Positions 33,070 to 35,472 of a stretch of DNA of 35,472 nucleotides are shown here, one piece after another. The stretch is taken from NCBI GenBank assembly GCA_014727815.1, contig WJMS01000033.1, forward strand, positions 1 to 35,472. The letters run 5' to 3'. This stretch comes from a candidate division GN15 bacterium (GTDB lineage: Bacteria; Zixibacteria; MSB-5A5; GN15; FEB-12). Position 1 is the stretch's first letter, and the number at the start of each line of letters is the position of its first letter. Under the pieces are notes generated by a model. The model was given only the letters and a program-made list of their open reading frames with translations, did no database searches and was not told where the DNA came from. Position numbers and translations under genes: made by a program.

Positions 33070-33110
33070 TAACTGGCACGCCTAAACTGGCGCATTAGCA
33101 CCGCCGGGAA

Positions 33111-34364
33111 TCAGCTAAAAAAGGAACGAAGGACCGTAGCGACTGCGAAGACTTTCCGAGGGTCGCCCGTGTCGGACATGAATTCCTTGAACCGCTGCTG
33201 CAGAAGAGGGCTTTTCTGGATTCGCCAGGAGACGAAGTCATTCAGCCAGGGTCGGGAGAGCCATCGTTCGGCAAAGAAATAGCCGCGGTATTTCGGTCGA
33301 AGCTCTGTCTGAATCCGCGCCGGATAGGTCGTAAGCCGGCTGAAGTCGCTCGTGCGAAAGGCCTCGTCGACTGCTTGGGCAGCCAGCTCGCCGGTCTCCA
33401 TCGCCTTGCCGATTCCCTCCCCGGTGAACGGGAACGTCGTCCCGACTGTCTCGCCGATCGCAAGTATCCGATTGCTGGGGTGGACCGGATCGGCGCCGGT
33501 CAGACCGCATCGAAGCGCCGCGCCGGTCAGTTTTGAGGTTGCCGAAGACGCCGCCATCAGCTCCCGACCCTGCGGAAACTGCTCGAGGAAGACCTGCAGG
33601 GTTCGCTTGAGATTGCCGACCGACACACCCGGCTTCATATAGCAGCCGCAGCCGACATTGTAGTTGTTATTGCCGAGGGGAATGATCCAGGCATAGCCGG
33701 GAATCAGGGTGCGGTCGTAGGAGAGAATCATCTTGTCCATTCGGTAGCTGCTTTTGACATAGCGGCGGACCGCGATCGCGCTCGGTTCCTGCCGGGTTAT
33801 CAAACCGAGCTTGGTTGCCAGATGCACCTGCGCGCCGGTGGCCAGCATCACCAGGCGGGCCCGGAGCTTCTCCTTGCGGCCGGTGGCGGTCAGTGCAACC
33901 GTACCATCGGTGGTGACTTCGGCATCGACGATATTGGCGCGCGTGAGGGCAGCCCCTCGCGTCCCGGCGCCATAGGCAATAATCGTGTCGAGGGTCTTTC
34001 GACGGAGCGTGCAGTACTGCCCGGGGACATCGAAATGATGTCGACCGGGGCTGTAGATCGTAGCCGATGGTAGCTGCCAGGCTTCGCGTTCGATGTCATC
34101 GCCGAGACCGGCCCGTCGGAGCGCCTCGAGTGAATCGTACAGCAGGCAGTCGCCACAGGCCTTATCACGCGGAAAGAGATCGCGCTCGGCAATCAGCACA
34201 TCGTAACCGGCGTCGGCCAGGTGCAGGCCGGCGATCGAACCGGCCGGACCTCCACCGACAATGATGACATCGTACCGACGCGGCGGAGTATCCTCCAGAG
34301 CCAGTTGCTTCGGTTGCGGAGTAATCTCGCCGGTGCGCACCGGATGTCGTGTCGTCACTGTCAT
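33111..34364 (-). CDS. Geranylgeranyl-reductase-family FAD-dependent oxidoreductase
   Basis: A 417-residue flavoprotein. The dinucleotide-binding motif VGGGPAGS (36-43) with E60 at the end of strand 2 binds FAD. KACGD (68-72) is the family's conserved Cys-containing segment. GETVGTTFPFTGEGIGKA is the second FAD motif and the marker of the geranylgeranyl reductase group. Members reduce isoprenoid double bonds in chlorophyll, archaeal lipids or quinones, and bacterial relatives include poorly defined oxidoreductases, so the substrate is open. An N-terminal extension of about 28 residues precedes the FAD domain. The start ATG 34364 lies 16 bases after the acetyltransferase stop; the two form one operon. 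No membrane anchor is seen. Confidence 0.9.
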   Translation of the reverse strand: MTVTTRHPVRTGEITPQPKQLALEDTPPRRYDVIIVGGGPAGSIAGLHLADAGYDVLIAERDLFPRDKACGDCLLYDSLEALRRAGLGDDIEREAWQLPSATIYSPGRHHFDVPGQYCTLRRKTLDTIIAYGAGTRGAALTRANIVDAEVTTDGTVALTATGRKEKLRARLVMLATGAQVHLATKLGLITRQEPSAIAVRRYVKSSYRMDKMILSYDRTLIPGYAWIIPLGNNNYNVGCGCYMKPGVSVGNLKRTLQVFLEQFPQGRELMAASSATSKLTGAALRCGLTGADPVHPSNRILAIGETVGTTFPFTGEGIGKAMETGELAAQAVDEAFRTSDFSRLTTYPARIQTELRPKYRGYFFAERWLSRPWLNDFVSWRIQKSPLLQQRFKEFMSDTGDPRKVFAVATVLRSFFS

Positions 34365-34380
34365 CGGCTTCGTCCGGGTG

Positions 34381-35472
34381 CTAAAATCCCGTCAAACAGA
34401 GGGGTGAAGCCTCGGTCCGGAAGATCGTGGTCACCTGATCGATCAGAGCCGGATCGGAGGTCTCCGCCCGGCCGTACTCCCACAACCGCTCAAACGACAC
34501 CGCCCCCATAAGCAGCGACGAGAAATCTTCCATGGGCAAGGCGATTTCGGCGTCGGTAGCGTCAGAATCGACCAGGGCGGCCCGGCCATTGGCAAACCGC
34601 AACACACGGCGACCGTTCTCCTGAGGCAGGAAGGTGTCCTCGAGAGTGATCCCGAGCGTCATCTCCCCCGCTCCGAAGGTATCGTCACCGAGCAGGTCGA
34701 GCAGCCGGGCCAGATCGATCACCCGGTACATGATGCCAACCCCGGCCGTATTGGTCGAGTGATGTACCGGTCTTTCTATGACGCTGCTGTCATTGCGTGG
34801 ATCATGCAGCAGAAAATGCAGCGAATCATCGGACGAACTCAGGCGCACCCACCTCACCTGATCAAGCTGGCTTTGCAAGAAGCCCAACAACCCCGCCAGC
34901 GCCTCTCTGGTAAGATAGACCAACTGATGTACACGCAGATCGTAGCCGATGAAGTTGTGCGGATCGAAATTGTCGAAGGCAATAACGGCATATCCCTCCA
35001 GGACACCATCACGGGCAAACCCGATCACTTCCTGCCTGGCATCGGCGCCGAAAATGCGGAAGAAGGCGTGTTCGTTTTCCTCGATCATGCCGTTGCGCCG
35101 TTTGAAGTACTCGTTGTGACAACCGACCAGGCTGGGGATATCGGCCGCCGAAAGAAACCGGACCTGCCGACGAAGATTCGACGCCGGCAGTTCGGCCGGT
35201 TTGATTTGATAGTGGTTCATCTTGGCGCCGTATCCGAAGCCCATCTTGCGGTAGAAGTCGGGTCGAAAGGGCCAGAGCAGGGCCATCGGCGCGCCGCGTT
35301 CGCGGTAGTGATGCAGGTAGAATTGCATCATCTCCCAGGCCACCCGCTCTTTCTTGTGCATCAGGTCAACGGCCACCCCGCCGACGCCGCCGGCCGTTAC
35401 GGCAGTGCCGCGGACATTGAGCCGGAAGTCGTGGAAGCGCATCGCCCCGACCAGCTCATTGTCTCGAAACAG
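34381..35472 (-). CDS. Eis-like GNAT acetyltransferase, 5' end outside the window
   Basis: The frame is open through base 35472, and the ten codons before the ATG at 35442 read LFRDNELVGA, normal family sequence, so the gene starts beyond the window. The visible 363 residues show a GNAT core (GGVGGVAVDLMHKKERVAWEMM, then ALLWPFRPDFYRKMGFGYG), a second degenerate GNAT-like domain, and an SCP2-like C-terminal domain. The acetyl-CoA loop normally reads RxxGxG/A; here it is KKERVAWEMM, a clear departure. The protein ends in Phe (CLTGF); in Eis proteins a C-terminal Phe carboxylate is reported as catalytic. Eis relatives acetylate aminoglycosides, amines or peptides. It is upstream of, and cotranscribed with, the flavoprotein gene. 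Confidence 0.85.
   Translation of the reverse strand: MFRDNELVGAMRFHDFRLNVRGTAVTAGGVGGVAVDLMHKKERVAWEMMQFYLHHYRERGAPMALLWPFRPDFYRKMGFGYGAKMNHYQIKPAELPASNLRRQVRFLSAADIPSLVGCHNEYFKRRNGMIEENEHAFFRIFGADARQEVIGFARDGVLEGYAVIAFDNFDPHNFIGYDLRVHQLVYLTREALAGLLGFLQSQLDQVRWVRLSSSDDSLHFLLHDPRNDSSVIERPVHHSTNTAGVGIMYRVIDLARLLDLLGDDTFGAGEMTLGITLEDTFLPQENGRRVLRFANGRAALVDSDATDAEIALPMEDFSSLLMGAVSFERLWEYGRAETSDPALIDQVTTIFRTEASPLCLTGF

Noticed and set aside
1-35472. CRISPR arrays, insertion sequences, prophage or integrase genes
   Set aside because: No regularly spaced repeats, transposase motifs or terminal inverted repeats were found; genes and coding density are uniform housekeeping type.

Overview
The window is about 35 kb of GC-rich, densely coded bacterial chromosome with housekeeping genes throughout. 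I see no phage, plasmid, insertion sequence or CRISPR signature. A periplasmic sugar-binding protein, an OmpA/Pal-type lipoprotein and other lipoproteins point to a diderm. Frequent TTG/GTG starts, the Ig-like lipoprotein opening with a proline/glycine-rich PPGGP segment, and the many secreted or membrane proteins of unknown function suggest an FCB-related or candidate-phylum lineage such as Zixibacteria. That placement is an impression from the proteins, not a demonstrated assignment.

Layout, left to right. (1) 1-2801, + strand: the 3' part of a TPR protein, translationally coupled to an Ig-like lipoprotein. (2) 2842-6624, - strand: an OmpA-like lipoprotein with its own promoter and terminator, and a three-gene sugar ABC transporter (binding protein and two permeases, no ATPase). 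(3) 6676-9528, + strand: four tightly coupled genes for membrane proteins of unknown function. Two of them share a TM-globular-TM plan and a C-terminal motif. A 38-residue zinc-ribbon gene and a DUF72 gene follow. (4) 10568-13835, + strand: a NatAB-type ABC exporter and a D-Ala-D-Ala carboxypeptidase. (5) 13836-14231: the only long non-coding gap. (6) 14232-30852, - strand: a long information-processing block. In transcription order it is proS, rimP, nusA, infB, rbfA, a DHH phosphoesterase (nrnA type), truB, ribF, rpsO, pnp, an M16 peptidase, a polysaccharide deacetylase and leuS. Promoter-like sequences lie before proS, rimP and leuS. (7) 30975-31046: tRNA-Arg(CCG). (8) 31161-32894, - strand: a secreted protein built from about four copies of an unrecognised repeat. 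(9) 33111-35472, - strand: a geranylgeranyl-reductase-family flavoprotein and a partial Eis-like acetyltransferase in one operon.

The information-processing block follows the widespread nusA-infB-rbfA-truB-ribF-rpsO-pnp order and links transcription elongation, initiation, ribosome and tRNA maturation, and RNA decay. Stop/start overlaps are common: 1119-1122, 4461-4467, 5330-5333, 7483-7487, 8106-8110, 8915-8919, 11551-11558, 17553-17563, 21235-21244 and 22185-22188. Translational coupling is therefore a general habit here.

The best candidate for an undescribed system is the four-gene membrane cassette at 6676-9528. The secreted repeat protein at 31161-32894 comes second.
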